Part shown: piece by piece, positions 1 through 9,856 of the stretch
Layout: each line of letters opens with the position of its first letter
Position numbering within the stretch: the first letter of the stretch is position 1
Assembly: GCF_020171745.1 (NCBI RefSeq)
Contig: NZ_JAIVAH010000007.1
Span: 124,001 to 188,000, forward strand
From: Prescottella equi
GTDB taxonomy: Bacteria > Actinomycetota > Actinomycetes > Mycobacteriales > Mycobacteriaceae
Reading direction: 5' to 3'
Length of the DNA: 64,000 bases
Notes under the pieces: model-generated
Databases searched by the model: none
Told to the model about the DNA's origin: nothing
The model's input: the letters and a program-made list of their open reading frames with translations, nothing else
Made by a program: the position numbers and the translations under genes

Positions 1-6
1 AACATC

Positions 7-1155
7 ATGACCGCGCTTCCCCCGCTCGACGGCGTCCGCGTCGTCGACCTGTCCCGCGTGCTCGCGGGCCCGTTCTGCACCGCGCTGCTCGCCGATGCCG
101 GCGCCGACGTCGTCAAGATCGAGTCCAAGGCCGGTGAGGATTCCCGCCACCTCGGACCGTTCCGGGACGGCGAGAGCATCTACTTCAACGTCCTCAACCG
201 CGGCAAGCGCTCGATCGCGCTCGATCTCAAGGACCCCGAGGACCGGGAGTCGTTGCTGCAGTTGATCGCCGACGCCGACGTCGTCGTCGAGAACTTCCGC
301 CCCGGCGTCACCACCCGACTGGGGATCGACTACGAGGCAGCGAAGGCACGCAACCCGAAGATCGTCTACGCGTCGATCTCCGGCTTCGGCCAGAAGGGCC
401 CGATGTCCGGGGCCGCCGCCTACGACCTCGTGGTCCAGGCGCTGTCCGGCGTCATGAGCATCACCGGCACCGAGGAGTCGGGTCCCACCCGTCTGGGTGA
501 ATCGTTCGGCGACACCATCACCGGCGTCTTCGCCGCGTGGGGCATCAGCACGGCACTGCTGGCCGCCCGCACCACCGGTCAGGGCCAGCACCTGGACGTC
601 GCGATGTTCGACAGCATGCTCGCGATGCTGCCCACCGCGCACAGCCAGCTGCAGGCGTCCGGCGAGACCCCGAAGCGGGTCGGTAACCGGCACCCTGTGT
701 CGACGCCGTTCGACACCTACAGTGCCGACGACGGCCTGTTCGTGCTCGCGATCGCGAGCGAGAAGGGCTTCCAGACGCTGGCCCGGACCATGGGGCGCGA
801 GGAACTGATCACCGATCCCCGGTTCACCGAGGACGCCCTGCGCACCGAGAACGAACCCGCGCTGCGCAAGGAGATCGAGGCGTGGGCCGCCGGCCGCACG
901 GTCGCCGAGGTCCTCGACCTGCTGGACGCGGCCGGACTGGCCGGCTCCGAGGTGTGGGACGTCCAGCAGGCGCTCGGGTCGGACCAGGCCCGGTACCGCG
1001 GCGTCGTGGAGACGTTCGAGCACCCCAAGGCGGGCACCGTGTCGTACGTCCGGCAGCCGGTCGTCTTCGGCGACAGTGCGCGTCCGGCGGTGCGGCGCAG
1101 CCCGCTCCTCGACGAGCACCACGACGAGGTCCTCGGCGGAACGCCCGCACGATAG
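7..1155 (+). CDS. CaiB/BaiF family CoA-transferase
   Basis: A 382-residue class III (family III) CoA-transferase, expected to move CoA between organic acids in the cytosol. The N-terminus carries the family hallmark LAGPFCTALLADAGADVVKIE-like block (residues about 19-39), which shapes the CoA site, followed by NRGKRSIALDL and VVVENFRPG. The conserved aspartate that forms the acyl-enzyme anhydride is expected in the stretch SGAAAYDLVVQALSG (around residue 141). Length fits the family (about 380-400). The ATG at 7 sits at the very edge of the window, so its ribosome binding site and any upstream operon partner cannot be judged. An IclR regulator follows 52 bases downstream on the same strand, suggesting a small substrate-induced acid-activation unit. 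The substrate cannot be read from the sequence. Confidence 0.93.
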   Translation: MTALPPLDGVRVVDLSRVLAGPFCTALLADAGADVVKIESKAGEDSRHLGPFRDGESIYFNVLNRGKRSIALDLKDPEDRESLLQLIADADVVVENFRPGVTTRLGIDYEAAKARNPKIVYASISGFGQKGPMSGAAAYDLVVQALSGVMSITGTEESGPTRLGESFGDTITGVFAAWGISTALLAARTTGQGQHLDVAMFDSMLAMLPTAHSQLQASGETPKRVGNRHPVSTPFDTYSADDGLFVLAIASEKGFQTLARTMGREELITDPRFTEDALRTENEPALRKEIEAWAAGRTVAEVLDLLDAAGLAGSEVWDVQQALGSDQARYRGVVETFEHPKAGTVSYVRQPVVFGDSARPAVRRSPLLDEHHDEVLGGTPAR

Positions 1156-1207
1156 ATTCGTCGGACGGTCGGCCGAACGGTCGACGCCCTCGGCATGGGA
1201 GACACGC

Positions 1208-1873
1208 ATGGCCCCCGGTGACGTGACGCGCAGCGCCAGTCGCACTTTCGAACTGCTCGGCGCGATCATCGAGCACGGTGGACTGACCCTCGCCGACGCC
1301 GCGAAGACGACCGACCTCGCGACCAGCACGGCGCTGCGGCTGATCCGCAGCCTCGAGCAGACCGAGTTCGTCCTCCGCGGTGAGGACAACGTCTATCGGG
1401 TCGGTCCGCGACTGCTGCAGATCGGCGCCAAGGCCATCGCGGACAACCAGCTGCTCCTGCGGGCGCAGCCGGCCATGACCGAGATCGCCGAGATCACCCG
1501 GGAGTCGACGTACCTGTCGGCTCCCGGGCCCCGGGGAACGGCGCTGTACATGGGGCAGATCGAGGGCACCCACGCCATCCGGCACATGGGTTGGGTGGGG
1601 CAGACGGTGCCGCTGCGGGGAACCGCCGTCGGCGCGGCCCTGCTCGGCGAGGTGGGCGCGGACGGCTACGCCATCGCCCACGACACCATCGAGGACCACT
1701 CCACCGGTGTGGCCGCACCGATCTACGACGCGATCGGCCGGATCGTCGGCGCGCTGAGCGTCGTCGGTCCCACGTTCCGACTCGACGACGACGTCTGCGC
1801 CCAGCACGGACGGGTGCTGGTCGAGCGCTGCGCACGGCTCTCGGCCGAACTGGGCCGCACGGTCCCGTCGTAG
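1208..1873 (+). CDS. IclR-family transcriptional regulator
   Basis: A 221-residue IclR-type regulator. Residues 1-60 form the winged helix-turn-helix (ASRTFELLGAIIEHGGLTLADAAKTT...STALRLIRSLEQ). The remainder is the IclR effector domain with the typical RESTYLSAPGPRGTALYMGQIEG and VPLRGTAVGAALLGEV blocks. It is a little shorter than the usual 240-260 because the linker is compact and a short deletion is visible before the last helix (IEDHSTGVAAPIYD). The ATG at 1208 was chosen because the longer frame to 1076 adds low-complexity residues that overlap the CoA-transferase. It probably regulates the CoA-transferase upstream, with which it could be co-transcribed; that is inference from position. 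A strong hairpin begins five bases after the stop. Confidence 0.88.
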   Translation: MAPGDVTRSASRTFELLGAIIEHGGLTLADAAKTTDLATSTALRLIRSLEQTEFVLRGEDNVYRVGPRLLQIGAKAIADNQLLLRAQPAMTEIAEITRESTYLSAPGPRGTALYMGQIEGTHAIRHMGWVGQTVPLRGTAVGAALLGEVGADGYAIAHDTIEDHSTGVAAPIYDAIGRIVGALSVVGPTFRLDDDVCAQHGRVLVERCARLSAELGRTVPS

Positions 1874-1877
1874 GCCC

Positions 1878-1928
1878 GGCCGGATGTCACATCGGTTCAG
1901 TTGGACTGAACGAATGTCACATTCGGCC
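1878..1928. terminator. Hairpin terminator of a repeated palindromic family
   Basis: An imperfect inverted repeat starts five bases after the IclR stop: arms of about 23 bases around a short loop (1901-1905) with four internal mismatches. There is no T-tract, as is common for actinobacterial terminators. The right half, TGAACGAATGTCACATTCGG, recurs almost unchanged in a second hairpin at 57416-57470, also just past a stop codon. It probably insulates the two IclR genes. Confidence 0.6.
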
Positions 1929-1966
1929 ACCCACGGCAGGTCGGGACTGAGAAGTTTGGTGCCGCG

Positions 1967-1982
1967 GTCTCGTATTCGAGAC
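1967..1982. promoter_or_regulatory. IclR-type operator upstream of its own regulator gene
   Basis: GTCTCGTATTCGAGAC, a 16-base palindrome with one mismatch pair, lies 50 bases before the ATG of the IclR gene at 2033. The same sequence occurs twice upstream of hutH (2867-2882 and 2887-2902) and nowhere else that I could find in the window. The simplest reading is that the regulator encoded between these sites binds all three and controls itself and the hutH operon. Confidence 0.72.
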
Positions 1983-2032
1983 AATGACGCGGCACGCCGG
2001 CCGATCGGGCCGGGGTCGGAAGGGGACGTTCG

Positions 2033-2821
2033 ATGTCGACGAGCCGGGTCAAGTCCGCGGAGCGGGTACTCGACGTGCTCGATCTGCTCGCTCGACGGGG
2101 TGTGCCGATGGCTGCGACGGAGATCTCGAGCGCCCTGGACCTGCCGAAGAGCACGACGCATCACCTGCTCAACGTGATGCGGGACCGGCGGTTCGTCGCG
2201 TACTGGCCCGATCAGCGGGCCTGGACGCTCGGCGTCTCCGCGTTCGAGGTGGGGGCGTCGTACATGCGGTCCGGGCCGCTGCACCGCGAGGGGCAGCGGC
2301 ACATGGTCGCCCTCACGCAGGCCGCGGACGAGACGTCGCACCTGGCCGTGCTGCAGGGCACCGACGCGATCTACCTGGACAAGCGCGAGCCACTCAAGCC
2401 CGGTGTGCGGCTGGTGACGGAGGTCGGGACCCGGCTGCCCGCGCACCTGACGGCGGTCGGACGGTCGATCCTGGCGCGTCTCGATCCGGAACAGCTGAGC
2501 GCGCTGTATGCCGGGTACACGTGGCCCACCCGCACCGGCGAGGGGCCGACGTCGCTCGACGACCTGCGTGCCCTGCTGCAGACCGACCGCGAGCTGGGGT
2601 ACTCGGTGGAGCGTGACTCGACCACCAACGGCGTCACGTGCATCGCCGGACCCGTCGTCACGCGCGACGGTCGTCCGGTCGCCGCACTGGGCGTCGCGTA
2701 CCTGAGCGGCGCGCGCACGGATGCCGAGACCGCGAAGCTGGCCGAGCTGGTGACGGACGCGGCCGCGCACTTCTCGGACAGCCTGAGCGACCGGATGGTC
2801 GAAGAGTCCATGGAGTCCTGA
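2033..2821 (+). CDS. IclR-family regulator of the histidine-utilisation operon (HutR-like)
   Basis: A 262-residue IclR regulator. The N-terminal helix-turn-helix (SAERVLDVLDLLARRGVPMAATEISSAL...KSTTHHLLNVM, residues about 5-55) is followed by the effector domain (ETSHLAVLQGTDAIYLDKRE, LPAHLTAVGRSILARL, GYSVERDSTTNGVTCIAGPVV). A GGGGACG-like stretch precedes the ATG at 2033. Matching 16-base palindromes lie upstream of this gene and doubled upstream of hutH, 140 bases downstream of its stop. That makes autoregulation plus control of hutH likely. An IclR-type HutR controlling histidine catabolism has been described in Corynebacterium; equivalence here is inferred from gene order and the operators, not shown. 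The effector could be histidine or urocanate. Confidence 0.85.
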   Translation: MSTSRVKSAERVLDVLDLLARRGVPMAATEISSALDLPKSTTHHLLNVMRDRRFVAYWPDQRAWTLGVSAFEVGASYMRSGPLHREGQRHMVALTQAADETSHLAVLQGTDAIYLDKREPLKPGVRLVTEVGTRLPAHLTAVGRSILARLDPEQLSALYAGYTWPTRTGEGPTSLDDLRALLQTDRELGYSVERDSTTNGVTCIAGPVVTRDGRPVAALGVAYLSGARTDAETAKLAELVTDAAAHFSDSLSDRMVEESMES

Positions 2822-2866
2822 GCCCGCTCCCCACCCGCCTTCGCGGAACGACCCCACCCTTCCATT

Positions 2867-2902
2867 GTCTCGTATACGAGACTATGGTCTCCTATACGAG
2901 AC
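2867..2902. promoter_or_regulatory. Double IclR-type operator in the hutH promoter region
   Basis: Two 16-base boxes, GTCTCGTATACGAGAC (2867-2882, a perfect palindrome) and GTCTCCTATACGAGAC (2887-2902, one mismatch), start exactly 20 bases apart. That puts them on the same face of the DNA, two helical turns apart. They lie 63-98 bases before the hutH start and match the single box at 1967-1982. This arrangement fits cooperative binding of an IclR tetramer. Confidence 0.78.
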
Positions 2903-2964
2903 ACAATCGCCACGGCCCCGCATCCGACGCGACCGTCGGGCCGTCCCTGCCTTCGGAGTCCTCC

Positions 2965-4524
2965 ATGACCCTCACCGCCCAGTCCACCGACCTCGTCGAC
3001 GTCGGACTCGGACCCGTCACCATCCAGGACGTCGTCGACGTCGCCCGCCGCGGCCACGGGGTGCGCCTCACCGACGACGCCCTCGCCGAGATCGCGCGTT
3101 CGCGCCGCCGCATCGAGGACCTCGCCGTCGACCCCCGCCCGGTGTACGGCGTCTCGACCGGTTTCGGCGCGCTCGCCACCCGGCACATCCCGCAGGAGCT
3201 GCGGACCCAGCTGCAGCGCAGCCTGATCCGCTCGCACGCGGCCGGCTCGGGCCCCGAGGTGGAGCGCGAGGTGGTGCGCGCGCTGATGCTGCTGCGCCTG
3301 TCCACGCTCGCGACCGGACGCACCGGCGTGCGCCCCGAGGTCGCGCAGGCCTACGCCGACCTGCTGACCGCCGGGATCACGCCGGTGGTCCACGAGTTCG
3401 GCAGCCTCGGCTGCTCCGGCGACCTCGCCCCGCTCGCGCACGTCGCGCTCGCGGTGACCGGCGAGGGCACGGTCCGCACCGCGGACGGACGACTGCTCGA
3501 CGCCGCCGACGCGCTCGCCGAGCACGGCCTGAGCCCGGTCGTCCTCGCCGAGAAGGAGGGCCTGGCCCTCATCAACGGCACCGACGGCATGCTCGGCCAG
3601 CTCGCACTCGCCGTCACCGATCTCGACCATCTGCTCAAGCTGGCCGACATCGCGGCCGCGATGAGCGTCGAGGGCCTGCTCGGCACCGACCGGGTGTTCG
3701 CGGCGGACCTCCAGGCGCTCCGGCCGCACCCCGGTCAGGCCGCGGCCGCCACCAACATGGCTCGGCTGCTGGCCGATTCGCCGATCGTCGCGAGCCACGC
3801 CGGCCCCGAGGACACCCGCGTGCAGGACGCCTACTCGCTGCGCTGCGCACCGCAGGTGGCCGGTGGTGCGCGCGACACCGTCGAGCACGCCCGCACCGTC
3901 GCGCACCGCGAACTCGCCTCTGCGGTCGACAATCCCGTCGTCACCCTCGACGGCCGGGTGGAATCGAACGGCAACTTCCACGGCGCCCCCGTGGCCTACG
4001 TCCTCGACTTCCTCGCGATCGTCGCGGCCGACGTCGCGAGCATCAGCGAGCGCCGGACCGACCGGTTCCTCGACGTCGCCCGCAACCACGGTCTGCCGCC
4101 GTTCCTGGCCGACGATCCCGGCGTGGACAGCGGACTGATGATCGCGCAGTACACGCAGGCCGCGATCGTCTCCGAGCTCAAGCGCCTCGCGGCGCCGTCG
4201 AGCGTCGACTCCATCCCGTCGTCCGCGATGCAGGAGGACCACGTCTCGATGGGCTGGTCCGGCGCCCGCAAGCTGCGCCGCGCCGTGGACGGGCTCACCC
4301 GAGTCCTCGCCATCGAGATCCTCACCGCGGCACGAGGTATCGACCTGCGTGCCCCGCTGCAGCCCGCACCCGGCACCGGCGCCGTGGTCCGAGCCCTGCG
4401 CGAGAGCGTTCCCGGACCGGGCACCGACCGATTCCTCGCGCCGGAGATCGAGCGGGCCGTCGCACTCGCGGCGTCCGGCACACTGGTGGCGGCCGCCGAG
4501 CACGAGATCGGCGCCCTGCAGTGA
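2965..4524 (+). CDS. hutH: Histidine ammonia-lyase
   Basis: A 519-residue histidine ammonia-lyase, which removes ammonia from L-histidine to give urocanate, the first step of the Hut pathway. Diagnostic features are YGVSTGFGAL (residues 61-70, with the catalytic tyrosine), the prosthetic-group loop FGSLGCSGDLAPLAH (145-159), NGTDGM, RCAPQVAG, SNGNFHG and QEDHVSMGW. The MIO electrophile forms from three residues that are usually Ala-Ser-Gly; here they are Cys150-Ser151-Gly152. The central serine and glycine are intact, so an active enzyme is expected. I recall the same Cys-Ser-Gly in other actinobacterial lyases. The ATG at 2965 gives the normal family length; the frame is open further upstream through the operators, so longer starts were rejected. 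The stop overlaps the next start by four bases (GTGA). Confidence 0.96.
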   Translation: MTLTAQSTDLVDVGLGPVTIQDVVDVARRGHGVRLTDDALAEIARSRRRIEDLAVDPRPVYGVSTGFGALATRHIPQELRTQLQRSLIRSHAAGSGPEVEREVVRALMLLRLSTLATGRTGVRPEVAQAYADLLTAGITPVVHEFGSLGCSGDLAPLAHVALAVTGEGTVRTADGRLLDAADALAEHGLSPVVLAEKEGLALINGTDGMLGQLALAVTDLDHLLKLADIAAAMSVEGLLGTDRVFAADLQALRPHPGQAAAATNMARLLADSPIVASHAGPEDTRVQDAYSLRCAPQVAGGARDTVEHARTVAHRELASAVDNPVVTLDGRVESNGNFHGAPVAYVLDFLAIVAADVASISERRTDRFLDVARNHGLPPFLADDPGVDSGLMIAQYTQAAIVSELKRLAAPSSVDSIPSSAMQEDHVSMGWSGARKLRRAVDGLTRVLAIEILTAARGIDLRAPLQPAPGTGAVVRALRESVPGPGTDRFLAPEIERAVALAASGTLVAAAEHEIGALQ

Positions 4525-5597
4525 CCCGCACTGTCAGTCTTCCCCGTGCCCGGCCCGAGATCGACGCGCTGCCCGCGTATTCGAAGGCCTCGGGCGCGGC
4601 GACGGTTCGCTGGCGCGCGTCGAGCAACGAATCCACCATCGCGCCGTCCCCGGCCGTCGTCGAGGCGATCGCCCGTGCCGGTGCACACGGCCACCTCTAC
4701 CCGACGCTGTTCGCCGACGATCTGGTCGCGGCGCTCGCCGAGCGGCTGTCAGTCCCGGCCGACGCGGTGCTGACGGGCGCCGGGTCGCTGGCGCTGCTGC
4801 AGCAGGTCCTCACTGCCTACACCGGACCGGGCACCGAGGTGGTGCACGCGTGGCGCAGCTACGAGGCGTACCCGATCCTCATCGGGATCGCCGGTGCCAC
4901 AGCCGTTCCGGTGCCGCTGGACGCGGCGCACCGGCACGACGTCGATGCGATGATCGCGGCGGTGACGCCCGACACCCGCGCGGTGCTGGTGTGCAACCCG
5001 AACAACCCGACGGGCACCGAACTCACCGAGACCGAGTTGCGGCGACTGCTCGACCACGTGCCCTCGGACGTCCTGGTGATCCTCGACGAGGCGTACCGCG
5101 AGTTCGCCGAGGAGCAGGTCGACGGCGTGGAACTGCTGCGCGAGTACCCGAACGTGGTGGTGCTGCGGACCTTCTCGAAGGCGTACGGGCTGGCGGGCCT
5201 GCGCGTGGGCTACGCGATCGCCGATTCCGCCGTCGCCGCTCCCCTGCACGCCGCCGCCCCGCCGTTCGGCCTGAGTTCAGTCGCCGAGGCCGCGGCGTGC
5301 GCCGCGCTCACCGACCCCGGGCACACCGACCGGATCGTCGAATCGGTCCGGGCCGGACGCCGGCACCTGCGCACGGGACTCGCCGACCGAGGCATCGAAA
5401 CCCCCGCCAGCGGAGGAAACTTCGTCTGGATCCCGGTGGGCGACCAGGCCGCTTCCCTCGACGCCGCCTGCGTCGCGCACGGGGTGTCCGTGCGAGCGTT
5501 CTCCGGCGAGGGCGTGCGAGTGACCGTCGGCGACCGCGACGCCGAGGATGCCGTGCTCGCCGCCGTCGACGCCTTCACCGCAGACCGACAGAACTGA
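4521..5597 (+). CDS. HisC-like pyridoxal-phosphate aminotransferase
   Basis: A 358-residue class I/II aminotransferase of the histidinol-phosphate/aromatic type. Visible motifs are SSNESTIAPSPAVVEAIA (substrate-side N-terminus), CNPNNPTGTELT and VILDEAYREFAE (cofactor aspartate and tyrosine), the cofactor lysine in RTFSKAYGLAGLRVGY, and GVRVTVGDRD near the end. The GTG start overlaps the hutH stop by four bases, so the two are translationally coupled. Inside a histidine-degradation operon a biosynthetic histidinol-phosphate role seems unlikely. Transamination of histidine (to imidazole pyruvate) or of another aromatic amino acid is a reasonable guess. A housekeeping hisC would normally sit in the his operon. 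Confidence 0.88.
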   Translation: MTRTVSLPRARPEIDALPAYSKASGAATVRWRASSNESTIAPSPAVVEAIARAGAHGHLYPTLFADDLVAALAERLSVPADAVLTGAGSLALLQQVLTAYTGPGTEVVHAWRSYEAYPILIGIAGATAVPVPLDAAHRHDVDAMIAAVTPDTRAVLVCNPNNPTGTELTETELRRLLDHVPSDVLVILDEAYREFAEEQVDGVELLREYPNVVVLRTFSKAYGLAGLRVGYAIADSAVAAPLHAAAPPFGLSSVAEAAACAALTDPGHTDRIVESVRAGRRHLRTGLADRGIETPASGGNFVWIPVGDQAASLDAACVAHGVSVRAFSGEGVRVTVGDRDAEDAVLAAVDAFTADRQN

Positions 5598-5610
5598 TAC
5601 GAGGAACCCG

Positions 5611-6975
<1,365 letters not shown>

Positions 6976-7015
6976 CCGGCGACCAGGACAAACAATCCGG
7001 ATACAAAGCCAGATG

Positions 7016-7045
7016 TTGACAGGCCTGTATATACAGGCCTATACA
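7016..7045 (+). promoter_or_regulatory. Promoter with HutC-like palindromic operator
   Basis: The box at 7021-7040, AGGCCTGTATATACAGGCCT, is a perfect 20-base palindrome. It overlaps the last base of a consensus -35 (TTGACA, 7016-7021) and fills the 18-base spacer up to a -10-like TATACA (7040-7045). The centre TGTA-TA-TACA is the core described for HutC-type GntR repressors of histidine utilisation. A repressor bound here would block transcription of the permease-hutI-hutG unit. No GntR regulator of this type is encoded nearby. The operator differs from the IclR boxes of the hutH promoter. Confidence 0.75.
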
Positions 7046-7155
7046 TTTCCCATCGGCATGGCGTGATCCAACGCACAAGCATCGAAGAAGGTGGGCATCA
7101 CCCCCGGAAGTCGACCCCGCCGCACGGTGCGGTCACCGCAGAAAGAGCAGGACCT

Positions 7156-8595
7156 ATGACACACGACGGCAGCACTTCCGAGGTGCTCCTCGCCCCGGAG
7201 CGACGCACCATCGACGTCGTTCCCGACGACGAACGCCACGGCACGCCCCGCAGCCAGTTCACGCTGTGGTTCGGCGCGAACATGCAGATCACCGCCGTCG
7301 TCGACGGCGCCCTCGCCGTCGTCTTCGGCGCCGACGCACTGTGGGCCATCATCGGCCTGCTGATCGGCAACGTCTTCGGCGGCGCCGTGATGGCACTCCA
7401 CTCGGCCCAGGGCCCCCGCATGGGCCTGCCGCAGATGATCTCGAGCCGCGCCCAGTTCGGCGTCAAGGGCGCGGTGATCCCGCTCGTGCTCGTGATCCTG
7501 ATGTACCTCGGCTTCGCCGCCACCGGCACGGTTCTGGCCGGCCAGGCCGTGAACAAGGTGCTCGGCCTCGACAGCGCCTGGATCGGCATCGTGATCTTCG
7601 GATTGCTCACCGCGTTCGTCGCCGTCACCGGCTACAAGCTGATCCACATCGTCGGCAAGATCGCGACCGTCGTCGGCATCATCGGATTCACCTACCTGGC
7701 GATCCGCCTGTTCCTCGAGTACGACGTCCTCGACTACGTCGGCATCGTCGACTTCGACTTCGTGACGTTCCTGCTCGCGATCTCCCTCGGCGCCGGCTGG
7801 CAGCTGACCTTCGGCCCGTACGTCGCCGACTACTCCCGCTACCTGCCCCGCGAGACCAGCGAGCGCACCACGTTCTGGTCGACCTTCCTCGGCAGCGTCG
7901 TCGGATCGCAGTGGTCGATGACCTTCGGCGCCCTCGTCGCGGCCGTCGCGGGTGACGCCTTCCTCGGCAACCAAGTCGGCTTCATGGGCGACCTCGCCGG
8001 TCCCGCGATCATCGCGTTCCTGATCTACCTGGTGATCGTGACCGGCAAGCTGACCGTCAACGTGCTCAACGCATACGGCGGCTTCATGTCGATCCTCACC
8101 ACGGTGACCGCGTTCGACGGCCGTTCGCAGATCTCGACCAAGGCCCGCTCGTTCTACATCCTCGGCTTCACCGTCATCTCGATGTTCATCGCGATCGCCG
8201 CGAGCGCCGACTTCCTGGACAACTTCAAGAACTTCGTCCTGGTGCTGCTGATGGTGTTCACGCCGTGGAGCGCGATCAACCTGATCGACTACTACCTGAT
8301 CTCGAAGGAACGCATCGACATCCCGGCGCTGTACGACCCCAAGGGTCGCTACGGAGCGTGGAACGTGCCGGCCCTGGTCGTCTACGTCGTCGGCGTCCTC
8401 GCCCAGATCCCGTTCCTCGCGCAGAAGATGTACACCGGCCCGATCACCGACATGCTCGGCGGCGCGGACATCTCCTGGATCGTCGGCATCGTGCTCACCG
8501 GCGCGATCTACTACCCGGTCGCCAAGCGGACCAACAACCCGCCGGCCGAGATGATCTACCCCGCCCACACCTCGATGGTCGACAGCCGGGTCTGA
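7156..8595 (+). CDS. NCS1-family permease (likely histidine/urocanate or purine-like substrate)
   Basis: A 479-residue integral membrane protein of the nucleobase:cation symporter-1 family (cytosine/purine/hydantoin permeases). About twelve hydrophobic segments are visible, starting near FTLWFGANMQITAVVDGAL (residue 38). Family features include GNVFGGAVMALHSAQGPRMGLPQMI and ISLGAGWQLTFGPYVADYSRYLP. The ATG at 7156 follows a GAGCAGGA ribosome site. A promoter with a HutC-like operator lies about 110 bases upstream, leaving a leader of roughly 100 bases. Its place directly before hutI and hutG suggests it imports histidine, urocanate or a related imidazole; the family more often carries nucleobases, so this is context-based. 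Confidence 0.9.
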   Translation: MTHDGSTSEVLLAPERRTIDVVPDDERHGTPRSQFTLWFGANMQITAVVDGALAVVFGADALWAIIGLLIGNVFGGAVMALHSAQGPRMGLPQMISSRAQFGVKGAVIPLVLVILMYLGFAATGTVLAGQAVNKVLGLDSAWIGIVIFGLLTAFVAVTGYKLIHIVGKIATVVGIIGFTYLAIRLFLEYDVLDYVGIVDFDFVTFLLAISLGAGWQLTFGPYVADYSRYLPRETSERTTFWSTFLGSVVGSQWSMTFGALVAAVAGDAFLGNQVGFMGDLAGPAIIAFLIYLVIVTGKLTVNVLNAYGGFMSILTTVTAFDGRSQISTKARSFYILGFTVISMFIAIAASADFLDNFKNFVLVLLMVFTPWSAINLIDYYLISKERIDIPALYDPKGRYGAWNVPALVVYVVGVLAQIPFLAQKMYTGPITDMLGGADISWIVGIVLTGAIYYPVAKRTNNPPAEMIYPAHTSMVDSRV

Positions 8596-8641
8596 CCCCG
8601 GCCACCTCTCCCCTCACCGAACAGTCACCTAGGAGCCTCAC

Positions 8642-9835
8642 GTGACCACGACCGGTCCCCGGACCACCGCACTGACGAACATCGGCACCCTCGTCACCAA
8701 CGACCCCTCGCTGGGCGACGGGGCGCTGGGTGTCCGGCACGACGCTGCGGTCGTCTTCGAGGACGGCGTGGTCGCGTGGGTCGGTGACTCCGCGGATGCT
8801 CCCGCCGCCGACGCGGGGCACGATCTCGGCGGCCGGGCCGTGCTGCCCGGCTTCGTCGAGAGCCACTCGCACCTGGTGTTCGCCGGTGAGCGGGCCGAGG
8901 AGTTCGCCGCCCGCATGTCGGGCGAGAAGTACGCCGCGGGCGGCATCCGCACCACCATCGAGGCGACGCGCGCCGCGAGCGACGACCAGCTCGCCGCGAA
9001 CGTGCGACGCCTGCTCGACGAGTCGCTGCGCTCGGGCAGCACCACCGTCGAGATCAAGAGCGGCTACGGCCAGAGCGTCCGGGACGAGCTGCGCAGCGTG
9101 CAGGTCGCGGGCCGGTTCACCGACGAGGTCACGCTTCTGGCCGCGCACGTCCCGCCGCCCGAGTACGCGGGCCGCGGCGACGAGTACGTCACGATGGCCG
9201 TCGACGAGATGATCCCGGCGTGCGCCCCGTACGCGAAGTGGATCGACGTGTTCTGCGAGCGCGGCGCGTTCACCCTCGAGCAGTCCCGCGCCGTCCTCGC
9301 CGCCGGCGTCGCGCACGGCCTGATCCCCCGCGTGCACGGCAACCAGCTCGGCGAGGGCCCGGGCGTGCAGTTGGCCGTCGAGATGGGTGCGGCGTCGGTC
9401 GACCACGTCACGTACGTGACGGACGCCGACATCGACGCGCTGGCGAACAGCTCGACGGTGGCGACCCTGCTTCCGGGCGCCGACTTCTCCACCCGCAACC
9501 AGTACCCCGGTGCCCGCGCGCTGATCGACGCCGGTGTCACGGTCGCGCTCGGCGCGGACTGCAACCCCGGCACCTGCTACACCACCAGCCTGCCGTTCTG
9601 CATCGCGATCGCGGTCCGGGACATGCACATGACCCCGGCCGAGGCCGTGTGGGCGGCCACCGCGGGCGGCGCGAAGGCGCTGCGCCGCGACGACGTCGGC
9701 AGCCTGCGGATCGGCGCCCGCGCCGACGCCATCGCGCTCGACGCCCCGTCGTACCTGCACCTCGCCTACCGTCCGGGTGTGCCGCTGATCCGTGAGGTCT
9801 TCAAGGACGGCGTCCTCGCGACGGCCACGAACTGA
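8642..9835 (+). CDS. hutI: Imidazolonepropionase
   Basis: A 397-residue amidohydrolase-superfamily enzyme that opens the ring of 4-imidazolone-5-propionate to N-formimidoyl-glutamate, the third Hut step. The metal-binding His75-x-His77 is in [21 protein letters not shown]. Further family blocks are [56 protein letters not shown] and [12 protein letters not shown] (metal aspartate). The GTG start at 8642 follows AGGAG at 8631-8635. It begins 46 bases after the permease and ends 21 bases before hutG, so the three are one transcription unit. Confidence 0.96.
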   Translation: MTTTGPRTTALTNIGTLVTNDPSLGDGALGVRHDAAVVFEDGVVAWVGDSADAPAADAGHDLGGRAVLPGFVESHSHLVFAGERAEEFAARMSGEKYAAGGIRTTIEATRAASDDQLAANVRRLLDESLRSGSTTVEIKSGYGQSVRDELRSVQVAGRFTDEVTLLAAHVPPPEYAGRGDEYVTMAVDEMIPACAPYAKWIDVFCERGAFTLEQSRAVLAAGVAHGLIPRVHGNQLGEGPGVQLAVEMGAASVDHVTYVTDADIDALANSSTVATLLPGADFSTRNQYPGARALIDAGVTVALGADCNPGTCYTTSLPFCIAIAVRDMHMTPAEAVWAATAGGAKALRRDDVGSLRIGARADAIALDAPSYLHLAYRPGVPLIREVFKDGVLATATN

Positions 9836-9856
9836 TCGAGGGAACAGGCAGCTGAC

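Noticed and set aside
824-2857. Long minus-strand open frame opposite the CoA-transferase tail and both IclR genes (677 codons)
   Set aside because: Arg/Gly/His-rich composition with no domain; such frames arise opposite real high-G+C genes, and the plus strand holds well-conserved proteins.
2865-4520. Plus-strand open frame inside hutH that runs in frame into the aminotransferase
   Set aside because: It is only the aminotransferase frame extended upstream through hutH; the encoded stretch is a proline/arginine-rich shadow. The real start is the GTG at 4521.
7046-7155. Leader before the permease examined for a riboswitch
   Set aside because: No conserved aptamer or long-stem arrangement is recognisable; the palindrome at 7021-7040 explains regulation at the DNA level.
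8596-8641. Gap between permease and hutI examined for a separate promoter or terminator
   Set aside because: Only a ribosome site (AGGAG at 8631) is visible; the genes look co-transcribed.
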